Source: Prosthecobacter debontii (GTDB lineage Bacteria; Verrucomicrobiota; Verrucomicrobiia; Verrucomicrobiales; Verrucomicrobiaceae). Taken from it: a stretch of 64,000 bases of DNA. Each line of letters begins with the position of its first letter. Positions within the stretch are counted from its first letter, which is position 1. The stretch covers positions 62,001 to 126,000 of the forward strand of contig CAMAQH010000002.1 of NCBI GenBank assembly GCA_945860295.1, read 5' to 3'. The position numbers and the translations under genes were made by a program. Positions 36,081 through 44,679 of the stretch are shown here, piece after piece. Under the pieces are notes generated by a model. That model saw nothing but the letters and a program-made list of their open reading frames with translations, had not been told where the DNA came from and searched no databases.

Positions 36081-37137
36081 CCTTCACCGCCCAGCGCAGC
36101 TTTGCTGCAGACGAGCGCGAATTCGCACGTTGTTCATCCATGGTGGCACGAATTACTTCGTCTGATATTTCCAAATACACGCCACTGCGCAGGCCATCTT
36201 GAAAGGCTTTTTTCACACGCCGATCTTCACCCGAATGAAAGGTGAGCATGGCGACGCGACCACCAGGCTTCAGTGCAGCGGGGATCGCCCGCAGTAGGCT
36301 ATCCAACGCACCAAACTCTTCATTAACAGCGATGCGGATGGCCTGAAACACACGCCGCACGCCGGCATCAACATCATCAGTGCTGGTGCGTACGGGCAGA
36401 GCCTGTCTCACGGCTTCAGCAAGAGCGCGCGTCGTCTTCAGAGGCGATTGTTTGGCACGCAGACAGAGGCTTTTAGCCAAGAGCGCCGCGTTGGGTTCAT
36501 CCGCATTCCCTGCCAGTAGCGATGTTAGTTTTTCCTCAGAGATGTCTGACAACCACTGTGCCGCTGACACGCCGCGCTGGGGATTCATCCGCATGTCCAG
36601 CGGGCCGTCCACTTTGAAAGTGAAGCCACGCGCTGGGTTGTCGATCTGCATCGAAGAAAGACCGAGATCGGCAAAGATCACATCCACACCTTCATGCCAA
36701 CCTTGCTCCACCAGCGCTTTGGTGAGGCCAGCGAAATTACAGCGTCGCGTGGTGAACGTTTCTGCCGTCATCCCCGCCGCCCGTAAGCGTGCTTCAGTCC
36801 GCTCGATCTCGATAGGGTCGGCATCAAGGCTCAACAGATGACCGTCCGGCTGAATATCCTGCCACAAGGCACGAGTGTGGCCACCATAGCCAAGGGTACA
36901 ATCCACCGCACGCTCGCCGGGCTGTGGGAACAGGCACTCCAGCACTTCGTTGACCATGATCGGCACATGCTGACCGGCGGGCGTCTTGCCAGCAGCCAGT
37001 ACTTTGGCGACTTCATCAGGGTAGCGCTCGGCATTTAGCTCCTTGTACTTCTGATCAAAGCGGCGCGGGTTCTTGCCGCTGTAGCGCTGTCTGCGCTTAT
37101 GCACTGGCGCGCTGCTAGGTTCAGCCTCAGAGCTCAT
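36064..37137 (-). CDS. rsmH: 16S rRNA (cytosine1402-N4)-methyltransferase
   Basis: 357 residues from ATG 37137. RsmH methylates C1402 in the 30S decoding centre with SAM. HVPIMVNEVLECL marks the normal start of the domain at about residue 58, so there is a basic N-terminal extension of nearly 60 residues. TLGYGGHT is the SAM-binding loop, FADLGLSSMQID and RMNPQRG follow, and SGEDRRVKKAF near the end is typical. It starts inside the end of mazG (11-base overlap). It lies outside any division-gene cluster: no mraZ, ftsL or ftsI neighbour. Confidence 0.96.
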   Translation of the reverse strand: MSSEAEPSSAPVHKRRQRYSGKNPRRFDQKYKELNAERYPDEVAKVLAAGKTPAGQHVPIMVNEVLECLFPQPGERAVDCTLGYGGHTRALWQDIQPDGHLLSLDADPIEIERTEARLRAAGMTAETFTTRRCNFAGLTKALVEQGWHEGVDVIFADLGLSSMQIDNPARGFTFKVDGPLDMRMNPQRGVSAAQWLSDISEEKLTSLLAGNADEPNAALLAKSLCLRAKQSPLKTTRALAEAVRQALPVRTSTDDVDAGVRRVFQAIRIAVNEEFGALDSLLRAIPAALKPGGRVAMLTFHSGEDRRVKKAFQDGLRSGVYLEISDEVIRATMDEQRANSRSSAAKLRWAVKATSQS

Positions 37138-37471
37138 TGTATTTGGTGTTGTTTCCCCGCGCCTTCTCGACGGGATAGCGCTTCTCATTGCGGTCAATCT
37201 TCGCCTGCATGGCTGCGGCAAGCGGCATGTCTAAATTATGTGCGAGTTCAAAGAGCAGGATCGCCACATCGGCAATTTCATCCATGATCTCAGCGCGCTT
37301 TTCGATCACGACCTGCGGTGTTTGCTCCGGTGTTTTCCAAACAAAGTGCTGCATCAGCTCACCTGCCTCTGCGGCGATAGCGACTGCGAGATCCTTGGGA
37401 TTGTGAAACTGCATCCAGTTCCGGGCGTCGCGAAAGGCGCAAATGCGCGCGGTGATTTCTTCGATGGTCAT
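37127..37471 (-). CDS. MazG-like nucleotide pyrophosphohydrolase (dCTP pyrophosphatase type)
   Basis: 114 residues. The metal-binding helices are AEAGELMQHFVW (ExxE) and DEIADVAILLFELA (ExxD), as in the all-alpha dCTPase/RS21-C6 group. Such enzymes cleave (d)NTPs to NMP and pyrophosphate and help sanitise nucleotide pools. First gene of a short operon with rsmH, which overlaps its 3' end. Confidence 0.9.
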   Translation of the reverse strand: MTIEEITARICAFRDARNWMQFHNPKDLAVAIAAEAGELMQHFVWKTPEQTPQVVIEKRAEIMDEIADVAILLFELAHNLDMPLAAAMQAKIDRNEKRYPVEKARGNNTKYNEL

Positions 37472-37576
37472 GGCCGTATCAAAGCGCCCGCTGGCCCCGA
37501 CTGCAAGTGGTCGCCAACATCAGTGCTGGCAGACTCCCGAAAGAAGCGTCTTAATACCGCCGTGATTTACGCCTCC

Positions 37577-38884
37577 ATGCTCTACTCTTTTCGCCTTGCT
37601 CTTATCAGCGCTGCCGCTTGCTCCACGCTCAGCGCCCAGATCACCACGACACCTTTGTTTTGGCCGGACAAAAACGGACCGACCTATGATGGCGTCGTGC
37701 CAGCGGCAGAGGCCGCGCGCCTGCCACTGAAATGGAATGCGGAGTTGGGCGAAAACATTGTCTGGAAGACCGACCTCGAAGGTGATGGACACAGCACACC
37801 TGTGATCGGTGGCGATCGCGTTTGGTTCACCGCTGCGACAGAGGATGGGAAGAAGATGTATGTCTATGGCATCGACCGCCTGAGCGGGAAGATCGTGCAT
37901 CACATCCTGTTGTTTGAAAATGCTGACCCTGAGATACTGGGTAATCCGTTGAATAACTATGCCGCCCCATCGCCCGTGCTTGAGGCGGATGCGCTCTATG
38001 TCCATTTTGGCACTTATGGCACAGCGCGACTTGATCCGCAGACGGGCAAGACGGTGTGGCAGCGTCGGGACATCAATGCGCGCCATTTTAGAGGTCCTGG
38101 TTCGTCGCCCATTCTTCACAGGGAACTGCTGATCCTGACTTTTGACGGCATTGACCAGCAATATGTGACTGCCTTGGACAAGAAGACGGGAACGACGGTG
38201 TGGAAGACTAGCCGAACGACCGATTACGGCGATCTCGATAAAGAAGGCAAGCCGACCCGCGATGGCGATATGAGGAAGGCCTATCACACTCCCAGTGTGT
38301 TCGATCTTGCTGGTAAAAGCACACTCGTCTCTGTCGGTTCGCGCGCGGCCTTTGGCTATGATGTCGCGACCGGCAAGGAACTATGGACGATACGTCATGG
38401 TGGCTTCAATGCCGCCATTCGCCCACTGATTCATCAAAAGATGCTCGTTCTAAACACGGGTTCTGAGCGGGCACATACCCTGGGGGTGCGGATTGATGAC
38501 AAGATGAGCGGCGACATCACCGAGAGCCATGTTGTGTGGGATCGTGAGAAGCGGAATGCTAGCGAGTCCTGCTCAGTGCTGGCCAGTGAGCTGCTGTTTC
38601 AGACAACCCGCGGCGGTATCGTCACCTGCATGAATCCGCAGACGGGTGCTGATGTGTGGGAAGATCGTTTCCCTGGCCAGCATCTGCCCTCCCCCATTGC
38701 CGCAGCAGACCGTCTCTACTTCAGCAATGATCGAGGTGACACACGCGTGATTAGGGCCGCAGACAAGTTTGAAATCCTAGCGGAAAACAAACTGCCGGAT
38801 GCGATGACGTCCGCTCCAGCCGTGGCTGACGGGGCCATTTTCATCCGCACAAAGAAGCAGCTTTTTAAGATCGCCGCGAAATAA
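37577..38884 (+). CDS. Secreted PQQ-like beta-propeller (BamB-like) protein
   Basis: 435 residues from ATG 37577 with a signal peptide (to about residue 20, TLSAQ). Repeated blades of type GxxxWxxxxxGxG are visible: LGENIVWKTDLEGDGHSTPV, DPQTGKTVWQRRD, DKKTGTTVWKTS, VATGKELWTIRHG, NPQTGADVWEDRF. The architecture is that of PQQ-binding-like propellers. Without a dehydrogenase signature it is probably a scaffold or an uncharacterised periplasmic protein. The long frame upstream of the ATG is antisense to mazG. Confidence 0.85.
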   Translation: MLYSFRLALISAAACSTLSAQITTTPLFWPDKNGPTYDGVVPAAEAARLPLKWNAELGENIVWKTDLEGDGHSTPVIGGDRVWFTAATEDGKKMYVYGIDRLSGKIVHHILLFENADPEILGNPLNNYAAPSPVLEADALYVHFGTYGTARLDPQTGKTVWQRRDINARHFRGPGSSPILHRELLILTFDGIDQQYVTALDKKTGTTVWKTSRTTDYGDLDKEGKPTRDGDMRKAYHTPSVFDLAGKSTLVSVGSRAAFGYDVATGKELWTIRHGGFNAAIRPLIHQKMLVLNTGSERAHTLGVRIDDKMSGDITESHVVWDREKRNASESCSVLASELLFQTTRGGIVTCMNPQTGADVWEDRFPGQHLPSPIAAADRLYFSNDRGDTRVIRAADKFEILAENKLPDAMTSAPAVADGAIFIRTKKQLFKIAAK

Positions 38885-38892
38885 CCACCAGT

Positions 38893-38909
38893 TGCCCATG
38901 CGATGGGCA
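38893..38909. repeat. Short palindrome after the propeller gene
   Basis: TGCCCAT-GCG-ATGGGCA, a perfect 7-base inverted repeat 9 bases past the stop. No T run follows, so a terminator is not proven. Confidence 0.4.
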
Positions 38910-39050
38910 TACATCGCGGAACCGCTCTTTGGCTTGTCAATGCTGGAGTTGAACGACTTAGCTTCCATCGCAGTCCTGATTTGGGGAAATGTGTCATAAG
39001 GTGACAAAACCTTCGCAAAGTCCCAAAGTCATGCTATTGGTTGCACCCCT

Positions 39051-39374
39051 ATGGCAACGATACCGACTCGCAAAACACGTTTCTCCCGCCGCGTCCCTGA
39101 CCATGTAACTGATGAATTAGTCAACGTACTGTCCATTGGTGACACTCTTGACTTCAATTCTCTGTTCAAGCTGGTCTATGACAACCTGAAATTGAAGAAC
39201 GCCGTGAGCGGAGGAGAAGAAATGCTCCGCCTGCGTTCCTATGAAAAGCTTCAGGGTCTAGTGAGCCGCGGCCTCTGCGCCAAGGTTGCTAAAACCTATC
39301 GTGGCCTTGAAGGTCTGCGTGCCGCCCATCAGGCGACGATCGCAGCCCGGACAGCCGCTGTAGCAGCTCGGTAA
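39051..39374 (+). CDS. Small conserved basic protein of unknown function
   Basis: 107 residues, rich in Arg, Lys and Ala, no signal peptide or membrane segment. The first 20 residues are basic and unstructured; the middle (about 25-95) is predicted helical (DELVNVLSIGDTLDFNSLFKLVYDNL, then a MLRLRSYEKLQGLVSRGLCAKV helix), ending in an Ala-rich tail. It could be a nucleic-acid-binding or ribosome-associated protein, but no family is recognised. A strong hairpin follows. Confidence 0.7.
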   Translation: MATIPTRKTRFSRRVPDHVTDELVNVLSIGDTLDFNSLFKLVYDNLKLKNAVSGGEEMLRLRSYEKLQGLVSRGLCAKVAKTYRGLEGLRAAHQATIAARTAAVAAR

Positions 39375-39393
39375 TTTCTTTCCCAAAAAATGC

Positions 39394-39425
39394 ACGGGCC
39401 GTCTTCCTGATCGGAGACGGCCCGT
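39394..39425. terminator. Bidirectional terminator-like hairpin
   Basis: Perfect 11-base-pair stem ACGGGCCGTCT/AGACGGCCCGT with a 10-base loop. Six A on its left give a T6 tail for the minus strand; on the plus strand the tail is weak (GTTGCGTT). Confidence 0.7.
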
Positions 39426-39543
39426 TGCGTTATCTGCCGATGAGCGGGCAGCCGACTATCGATCCACCTTCGTTTGAATGCGCATAGGGATTTGACGCTC
39501 CAGCCAGCATCGGCTACTTCTCCACTCCCCTCCTACCTGAGCC

Positions 39544-39918
39544 ATGCTTGAGAACTATCTTCCCGTCCTGCTCCAGATCGTCATCGCTGGCGGTTTCGCC
39601 TGCGTCACGCTCTTGATTTCCGTGCTGCTTGGAAAAGCGGCCTCCCGCAATACGATCAAGGACAGCGCCTACGAGTGCGGCATGCTGCCACTTCAAGAAG
39701 GTCAGCCGCGATTCAGCGTGAAGTTTTATGTCGTGGCGATGCTTTTTGTGCTCTTCGACATCGAAGTCGTCTTTCTTTACCCTTGGGCGATTATCTTCAA
39801 GGATTACATCGCCGTCTTTGGTTCCGGCATTTTCTTCACGGCCTTGAGTTTCATCAGCATCTTGGGCGTCGCCTTTGTTTATGCTTGGCGCAAAGGAGCG
39901 CTCGATTGGAAGAACTGA
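39544..39918 (+). CDS. nuoA: NADH-quinone oxidoreductase subunit A
   Basis: 124 residues with three membrane helices (about 8-28, 62-82, 92-112). The conserved loop between helices one and two is YECGMLPL, and KFYVVAMLFVLFDIEVVFLYPWA is the signature of helix two (quoted in part: FDIEVVFLYPWA). NuoA is part of the membrane arm of complex I near the quinone site. It stands alone: the next gene downstream is a degraded Dabb gene and then minus-strand mlaD, with no nuoB. Confidence 0.95.
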   Translation: MLENYLPVLLQIVIAGGFACVTLLISVLLGKAASRNTIKDSAYECGMLPLQEGQPRFSVKFYVVAMLFVLFDIEVVFLYPWAIIFKDYIAVFGSGIFFTALSFISILGVAFVYAWRKGALDWKN

Positions 39919-39939
39919 ATGCCTTTGGGTTCTAAACCC

Positions 39940-40262
39940 ACTCCTCACGATTTGCCGACCTTTGCCTCTTCAAGCTCAAGCCCGAGGTCACACCTGAAAA
40001 GCTGGAGGAGATAATGTACAAACACGGGTGCAATTGCTGCACGTGCCTGAAGTGACAGTGAAGACTGGGGAGGCGTGTGAATCCAAGCAATTCCTCTCCC
40101 TGGTTCGTGTGCCTCGAAGTCGAAAGCATGGACAAGCTGACGATTTGCCAGGACGACCCGTATTACTTCAAGCATCCGGAAGAGGTGCTCAAGCCAAGTG
40201 TCTCTTAGCAAGAGGCCCCGGCCTTTGAGATGGAGCCGCGTAATGACGTGAAGTATTCCTAA
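39940..40262 (+). pseudogene. Dabb (stress-responsive A/B barrel) domain gene remnant
   Basis: Three plus-strand frames together spell a Dabb-domain protein: LFKLKPEVTPEKLEEIMYK in one, QLLHVPEVTVKTGEACESKQF in the next, and FVCLEVESMDKLTICQDDPY and EMEPRNDVKYS in the third, with a TAG inside KPSVS-stop-QEAP. At least two frameshifts and one stop are needed, so it is decayed. The final TAA at 40260-40262 is 2 bases before the mlaD stop on the other strand. Confidence 0.8.
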
Positions 40263-40264
40263 TC

Positions 40265-41305
40265 TCAGCGCCTGAAGATCGGACCCGGTTTCGTTGGCTC
40301 TTCCTTGGCCTTTTCTTTCTCTGCACTGTTGCGGTAAAAAATAACTCCGTTGCGCTTGAGATTGGAGATCAAGTCTTTGAAATCCAGCTTCAAGTCGGCG
40401 TCATTCATCAAAGCACCGAACAGGCCTTTACTCGAGTTGATGTTACGCGCTGCGGTGACGAAACTGTCTGCGGCCTTTTTTATGGATTGCAGGGATTCAT
40501 CTGCCGAGGTCATGACTTTATCAGCCTTGGCGATTGCAGGGTCCAGCTTATCAAACATAGGACCGAGCCGCTTGGATTGGTCCTCAATGCTTTTAGCTGC
40601 GGATTTGAAGCTTGTGGCAGCGTCTTTGAGTTCAGCGATAGCTGTCTTCAGATTGGTGGCGTTCTCCTCGCCGAGCACCTTGTCATCCACTCGCGTCATG
40701 GTCTTGTTCAGGTGCTGCATGCTTTCTTTGAAGTCAGTGATGGTGGCATCTGAGAGTGCCCCCTTGTTGATCTTTTCCATCGCGCCCTTCACATCGGCGA
40801 GTGCGATGCGGACGTCATCAAGAACGACATCCACCTTTTTCCCGACGACCTCGGCTTGGCTTTGCAAGTCTGACAAACCTCCCGATTTGATGCCCTCGAT
40901 GATGGCGTTGTGATCTTGTGGCAGGAAGTCCTTGGTTTCTTTGCCGGAGGGTTTTATATCGATCAAAGCATCACCCATGAGGCCGGCAGAACCGATGGCG
41001 AAAGCGGCATCGGTGGGAATTTTCACATCATGAAACAGCTCCAGGTCGAGAATGACCCCTGTGAAGGTAGGATTGAGGCCGGGCTTCTGACTGACCTTTC
41101 CCACGCGTGATCCGCCGAGGAAAACAGGCGATCCTTCTTTGATGCCTGAGGCATTCGGGAAGGCGACGCGAAGGTGGTAGGTGTCCTTGAAAACTTCTCG
41201 AACGCGCCCGAACTGGAGAATGAGGCCGCCAAACATGAGCAAGCCGACGAACAGGAAGAGTCCGACGAGCATTTCGGTTTTTTTATCGCTATCGATCATG
41301 GTCAT
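40265..41305 (-). CDS. mlaD: MCE-domain lipid-transport protein (MlaD-like)
   Basis: 346 residues. A membrane anchor (about 12-30) is followed by the MCE domain (about 40-115) with AFPNASGIKEGSPVFLGGSRVG and SAGLMGDALIDI, then a long helical/coiled-coil region (about 150-300) rich in Ala, Lys and Asp. MlaD-type proteins form periplasmic rings that move phospholipids between membranes. It ends the operon mlaE-mlaF-mlaD. Confidence 0.93.
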   Translation of the reverse strand: MTMIDSDKKTEMLVGLFLFVGLLMFGGLILQFGRVREVFKDTYHLRVAFPNASGIKEGSPVFLGGSRVGKVSQKPGLNPTFTGVILDLELFHDVKIPTDAAFAIGSAGLMGDALIDIKPSGKETKDFLPQDHNAIIEGIKSGGLSDLQSQAEVVGKKVDVVLDDVRIALADVKGAMEKINKGALSDATITDFKESMQHLNKTMTRVDDKVLGEENATNLKTAIAELKDAATSFKSAAKSIEDQSKRLGPMFDKLDPAIAKADKVMTSADESLQSIKKAADSFVTAARNINSSKGLFGALMNDADLKLDFKDLISNLKRNGVIFYRNSAEKEKAKEEPTKPGPIFRR

Positions 41306-41327
41306 GGGCGGTGGGATTGTGACATAC

Positions 41328-42125
41328 TTAGCCAGTGATGTTGGAATGGCCGTTGATGAAGTCCTGCACGATGGGGTCGGGTGACGCCTCTAGTTCGGCA
41401 GGTGTGCCAAGGAAATGAATCTTGCCGCGATAAAGCATGGCGACACGATTGGCGATTTTGAAAACACTGCGCATGTCATGCGTGACAATGATGGAGGTGA
41501 CTCCATAGCGGCGCTGCATACGCAGAATCATCTGGTCGATAATATCGGAGCCAATGGGGTCGAGGCCCGAGTTTGGCTCGTCATAAAGAATGCACTCGCT
41601 GCGGGCAACGATGGCACGGGCAATGCCGGCGCGTTTGCGCATGCCGCCGGATAAGCTGGTGGGATATTTATCCAGATGGTCATCAAGATCGACGGCCGTC
41701 AGCGCCTCAAGAACACGTTGTTTGATCTCATTGCGATCACACACGCCGCTTTCCAGTAGCGGGAAGGCCACGTTTTCCTCCACGGTCATGCGGTCAAAAA
41801 GCGCGGCACCCTGAAACAGCATACTGACCTTCTGGCGGATGGGTGCCATCTCGCGTTCATGCAGGCGGTTCACATGCATTCCAGCCACGAAAATATCACC
41901 CTCATCAGGCTGAATGAGGCCGATGATGTGCTTGATCATCACCGTCTTTCCCTCGCCGCTCGGGCCGATGACACAGAGCGTCTCGCCGTGATAGAGCTTG
42001 AGGTCGATGCCACAAAGCACCTCCTGATTGCCGAAGTGTTTATGAATACCCCGCAACTCGATGAAAGTCTCGGCGCTAGCACTCTGTGCCACTGCTGGAT
42101 GCATGCTGGAGGGTGCGGCGGCCAT
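41328..42125 (-). CDS. mlaF: Lipid-transport ABC ATPase (MlaF-like)
   Basis: 265 residues. Walker A is GPSGEGKT, Q-loop LFQGAALFD, signature LSGGMRKR, Walker B CILYDEPNSGLDP and the switch His in VTHDM, all as in MlaF (the Glu after the Walker A Ser is characteristic). It drives the MlaE permease. The N-terminal 20 residues are Ala/Ser-rich and extra. The start lies 3 bases after the mlaE stop. Confidence 0.95.
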   Translation of the reverse strand: MAAAPSSMHPAVAQSASAETFIELRGIHKHFGNQEVLCGIDLKLYHGETLCVIGPSGEGKTVMIKHIIGLIQPDEGDIFVAGMHVNRLHEREMAPIRQKVSMLFQGAALFDRMTVEENVAFPLLESGVCDRNEIKQRVLEALTAVDLDDHLDKYPTSLSGGMRKRAGIARAIVARSECILYDEPNSGLDPIGSDIIDQMILRMQRRYGVTSIIVTHDMRSVFKIANRVAMLYRGKIHFLGTPAELEASPDPIVQDFINGHSNITG

Positions 42126-42127
42126 GG

Positions 42128-42931
42128 CTAGACGCTCCCAATCGGAAAGGCGTAGTTAAGGAGGATGGAGAGGAAAAAATTAACAATAAGCAGGACCAGC
42201 GAGGAGATGACCACCGCTCTGGTCGTGCCCGCGCCGACGCCGACCGCACCGTTTTCCGCTGAGAGTCCCTGATGACATGAGATCAGGGTGATGAGCATTC
42301 CAAACACGAAACCTTTGATCATGCCGATGGATAGATCCTCCATGTTCGTGTGATCGATCATGTGCGTGAGATACCATGAGGATGGCATGTCATAGCCAAA
42401 GCTGGTGACCATGTATGAGGCGATGAGGCCGAAGGAAATGCTCTCCGCCACCAAGAAAGGCATCGAGATCATCATCGCCAAAAAGCGCGGTAGCACGAGG
42501 TAATCGACAGGATGCACACCCATGACACGCAGAGCATCCACCTGCTCAGTCACCTTCATCGTGCCTATGTCGGCAGCCATTGCAGCACCGACTCGACCAG
42601 CGACCATTAGCCCAGCCAGCACGGGCCCTAGCTCACGGCAAAGCGCCACGGAAACAACCGCGCCGACAGTGGTTTCAAAGCCAAATTCCTTGAACTTCGC
42701 GTAGCTCTGAAAAGTGAAAACCGCGCCAGTGAATGCGCCAGTGACAATCACAACGGCCTGCGAGCCATAACCTATCTCCACAATCTGGCGTGCCACCAGT
42801 TTCAGCCGCCAGACACCAGACCGCACAGCAATCAGCAACTCAGTCGCGAGTGCGGTGAGCTGTCCGAGGTAAGTCAGGAAGTGAAGAAAGGTGCGACCTG
42901 GTAAGGTCAGCAGTCCGGCAGAGGTGGCCAT
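42128..42931 (-). CDS. mlaE: Lipid-transport permease (MlaE-like)
   Basis: 267 residues with five membrane helices. The family core AVVIVTGAFTGAVFTFQSYAKF, ELGPVLAGLMVAGRVGAAMAADIGTMKVTEQVDALRVMGV region is present (shown in short as LGPVLAGLMVAGRVGAA), with a C-terminal VNFFLSILLNY helix. It is the first gene of mlaEFD; no mlaB (STAS) or mlaC gene is nearby. Confidence 0.95.
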   Translation of the reverse strand: MATSAGLLTLPGRTFLHFLTYLGQLTALATELLIAVRSGVWRLKLVARQIVEIGYGSQAVVIVTGAFTGAVFTFQSYAKFKEFGFETTVGAVVSVALCRELGPVLAGLMVAGRVGAAMAADIGTMKVTEQVDALRVMGVHPVDYLVLPRFLAMMISMPFLVAESISFGLIASYMVTSFGYDMPSSWYLTHMIDHTNMEDLSIGMIKGFVFGMLITLISCHQGLSAENGAVGVGAGTTRAVVISSLVLLIVNFFLSILLNYAFPIGSV

Positions 42932-43071
42932 CAGGCGCGCATCATGACACCAACTGGAGCAAAGGCAATCACGCCAGCAGCATGTTTGATCAGGCGTTTC
43001 GGCACAGCGCCTATAACAGAATCAGGGTCATGCAAAACGGCAATTGACAGCGCTCAAGTTCTCCAGAACAT

Positions 43072-43095
43072 ATCATCGTATACTGATGCGATGAT
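43072..43095. promoter_or_regulatory. Inverted repeat over a -10 box upstream of ahcY
   Basis: ATCATCG and CGATGAT are perfect 7-base arms separated by 10 bases, and a TATACT -10-like box (43079-43084) lies at the left end of the spacer. It is 40 bases upstream of the ahcY start, a good position for a repressor such as SahR-type ArsR proteins of the methionine cycle (inference). Confidence 0.5.
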
Positions 43096-43135
43096 TCGTT
43101 TCATTTTAGCCTAACCCACACCCCACCCACACCAC

Positions 43136-44539
43136 ATGTCCGACTTTAAAGTAAAAGACATCGGCCTCGCCGATTTTGGCCGTAAAGAACTCGACATCGC
43201 CGAGCACGAAATGCCAGGCCTAGTCGCTACACGTCAGAAATACGGCCCAAAGCAGCCACTCGCTGGCGTTCGTATTACAGGCTCTCTGCACATGACCATC
43301 CAGACTGGCGTGTTGATCGAAACTCTGAAGGAACTCGGTGCTGACGTGCGCTGGGCTAGCTGCAACATTTTCTCCACCCAAGACCACGCTGCCTCCGCCA
43401 TCGCCGCCACTGGCACACCAGTGTTCGCTTGGAAGGGTGAGACCCTCGAAGAATATTGGTGGTGCACCTGGAAGGCCATCATCTTCCCAGGCGGCCTCGG
43501 ACCACAACTCATCGTCGATGACGGTGGTGACGTGACTCTCCTCATCCACAAAGGCTACGAGATGGAAAACGGTGATAAGTGGATCGACACCCCGTCTGAC
43601 AATCACGAAGTCAAAGTCATCAAAGACCTGCTTCGTGACATCGCCAAGAACCAGCCTGGTATCTTCCACACGATCGTCAAGGATCTCAAAGGCGTGTCCG
43701 AAGAGACCACCACGGGCGTGCATCGTCTCTATGAAATGGCCAACGCAGGCAAGCTCCTATTCCCAGCCATCAACGTCAACGACAGCGTCACGAAGTCCAA
43801 GTTCGACAACCTCTATGGTTGCCGCGAGTCTCTCCTGGACGGCATCAAGCGCGCCACCGACGTCATGATCGCCGGTAAAGTAGGCGTCGTTTGTGGTTAT
43901 GGCGACGTCGGTAAAGGCTGTGCTGCTGCCCTCCGAGGCATGGGCGCACAGGTCATCGTCACCGAAATCGATCCCGTGTGTGCCCTCCAAGCCGCCATGG
44001 AAGGCCATCGCGTCATGCCGATCGAAGATACCCTCGGCATCGGCGACATCTACGTCACCACCACCGGTAACAAAGATATCATCACCGTCGAGCACATGGT
44101 CGCCATGAAGGACCAAGCCATCGTCTGCAACATCGGCCATTTCGACAACGAGATCCAAGTGGACAAGCTCGACAAACTTGCTGGCGTCAAAAAGCTCAAC
44201 ATCAAAGCTCAGGTGGACAAGTATACCTTCCCTGCTGGAAACAGTATCTACATGCTGGCTGAAGGGCGTCTCGTGAACCTTGGTTGCGCCACTGGCCACC
44301 CGAGCTTCGTCATGAGCAACAGCTTCACCAACCAGACACTGGCTCAGATTGAGCTCTGGGAAACCAAAGACAGCCGTTCAATCGGCGTCACCGTCCTGCC
44401 GAAGAAGCTCGATGAAGAAGTCGCCCGCCTGCACCTCGACAAGATCGGCGTGAAGCTTACCGTGCTCTCCAAAGAACAAGCCGACTACATCGGCGTCCCC
44501 GTCGAGGGCCCCTACAAGGCCGCCCTCTACCGCTACTAA
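43136..44539 (+). CDS. ahcY: Adenosylhomocysteinase
   Basis: 467 residues. It hydrolyses S-adenosylhomocysteine to adenosine and homocysteine, closing the SAM cycle. The NAD-binding [18 protein letters not shown], the substrate region [31 protein letters not shown] and the C-terminal tail KAALYRY with its NAD-contacting Lys/Tyr are intact. About 40-residue insert near position 150 matches the longer bacterial type. Single gene with its own promoter and terminator. Confidence 0.98.
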   Translation: MSDFKVKDIGLADFGRKELDIAEHEMPGLVATRQKYGPKQPLAGVRITGSLHMTIQTGVLIETLKELGADVRWASCNIFSTQDHAASAIAATGTPVFAWKGETLEEYWWCTWKAIIFPGGLGPQLIVDDGGDVTLLIHKGYEMENGDKWIDTPSDNHEVKVIKDLLRDIAKNQPGIFHTIVKDLKGVSEETTTGVHRLYEMANAGKLLFPAINVNDSVTKSKFDNLYGCRESLLDGIKRATDVMIAGKVGVVCGYGDVGKGCAAALRGMGAQVIVTEIDPVCALQAAMEGHRVMPIEDTLGIGDIYVTTTGNKDIITVEHMVAMKDQAIVCNIGHFDNEIQVDKLDKLAGVKKLNIKAQVDKYTFPAGNSIYMLAEGRLVNLGCATGHPSFVMSNSFTNQTLAQIELWETKDSRSIGVTVLPKKLDEEVARLHLDKIGVKLTVLSKEQADYIGVPVEGPYKAALYRY

Positions 44540-44563
44540 GAGCGGCAAAGCCAAAAAACCATG

Positions 44564-44592
44564 AGAGCGGCCAGCAATGGCCGCTCTTTTTT
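44564..44592 (+). terminator. Intrinsic terminator of ahcY
   Basis: Perfect 10-base-pair stem AGAGCGGCCA/TGGCCGCTCT with GCAA tetraloop, followed by six T. Confidence 0.95.
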
Positions 44593-44679
44593 CCTTGTCA
44601 CCTTGCTTCATGACAGAAAGGTGCAGCCTCAACTAGCAATCGAAGTTGTTGTTGTGCTAGCCGTGGCGAATGAATAGTG

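Noticed and set aside
42932-43135. SAH or SAM riboswitch upstream of ahcY
   Set aside because: No conserved riboswitch core could be recognised; only the inverted repeat at the -10 box stands out.
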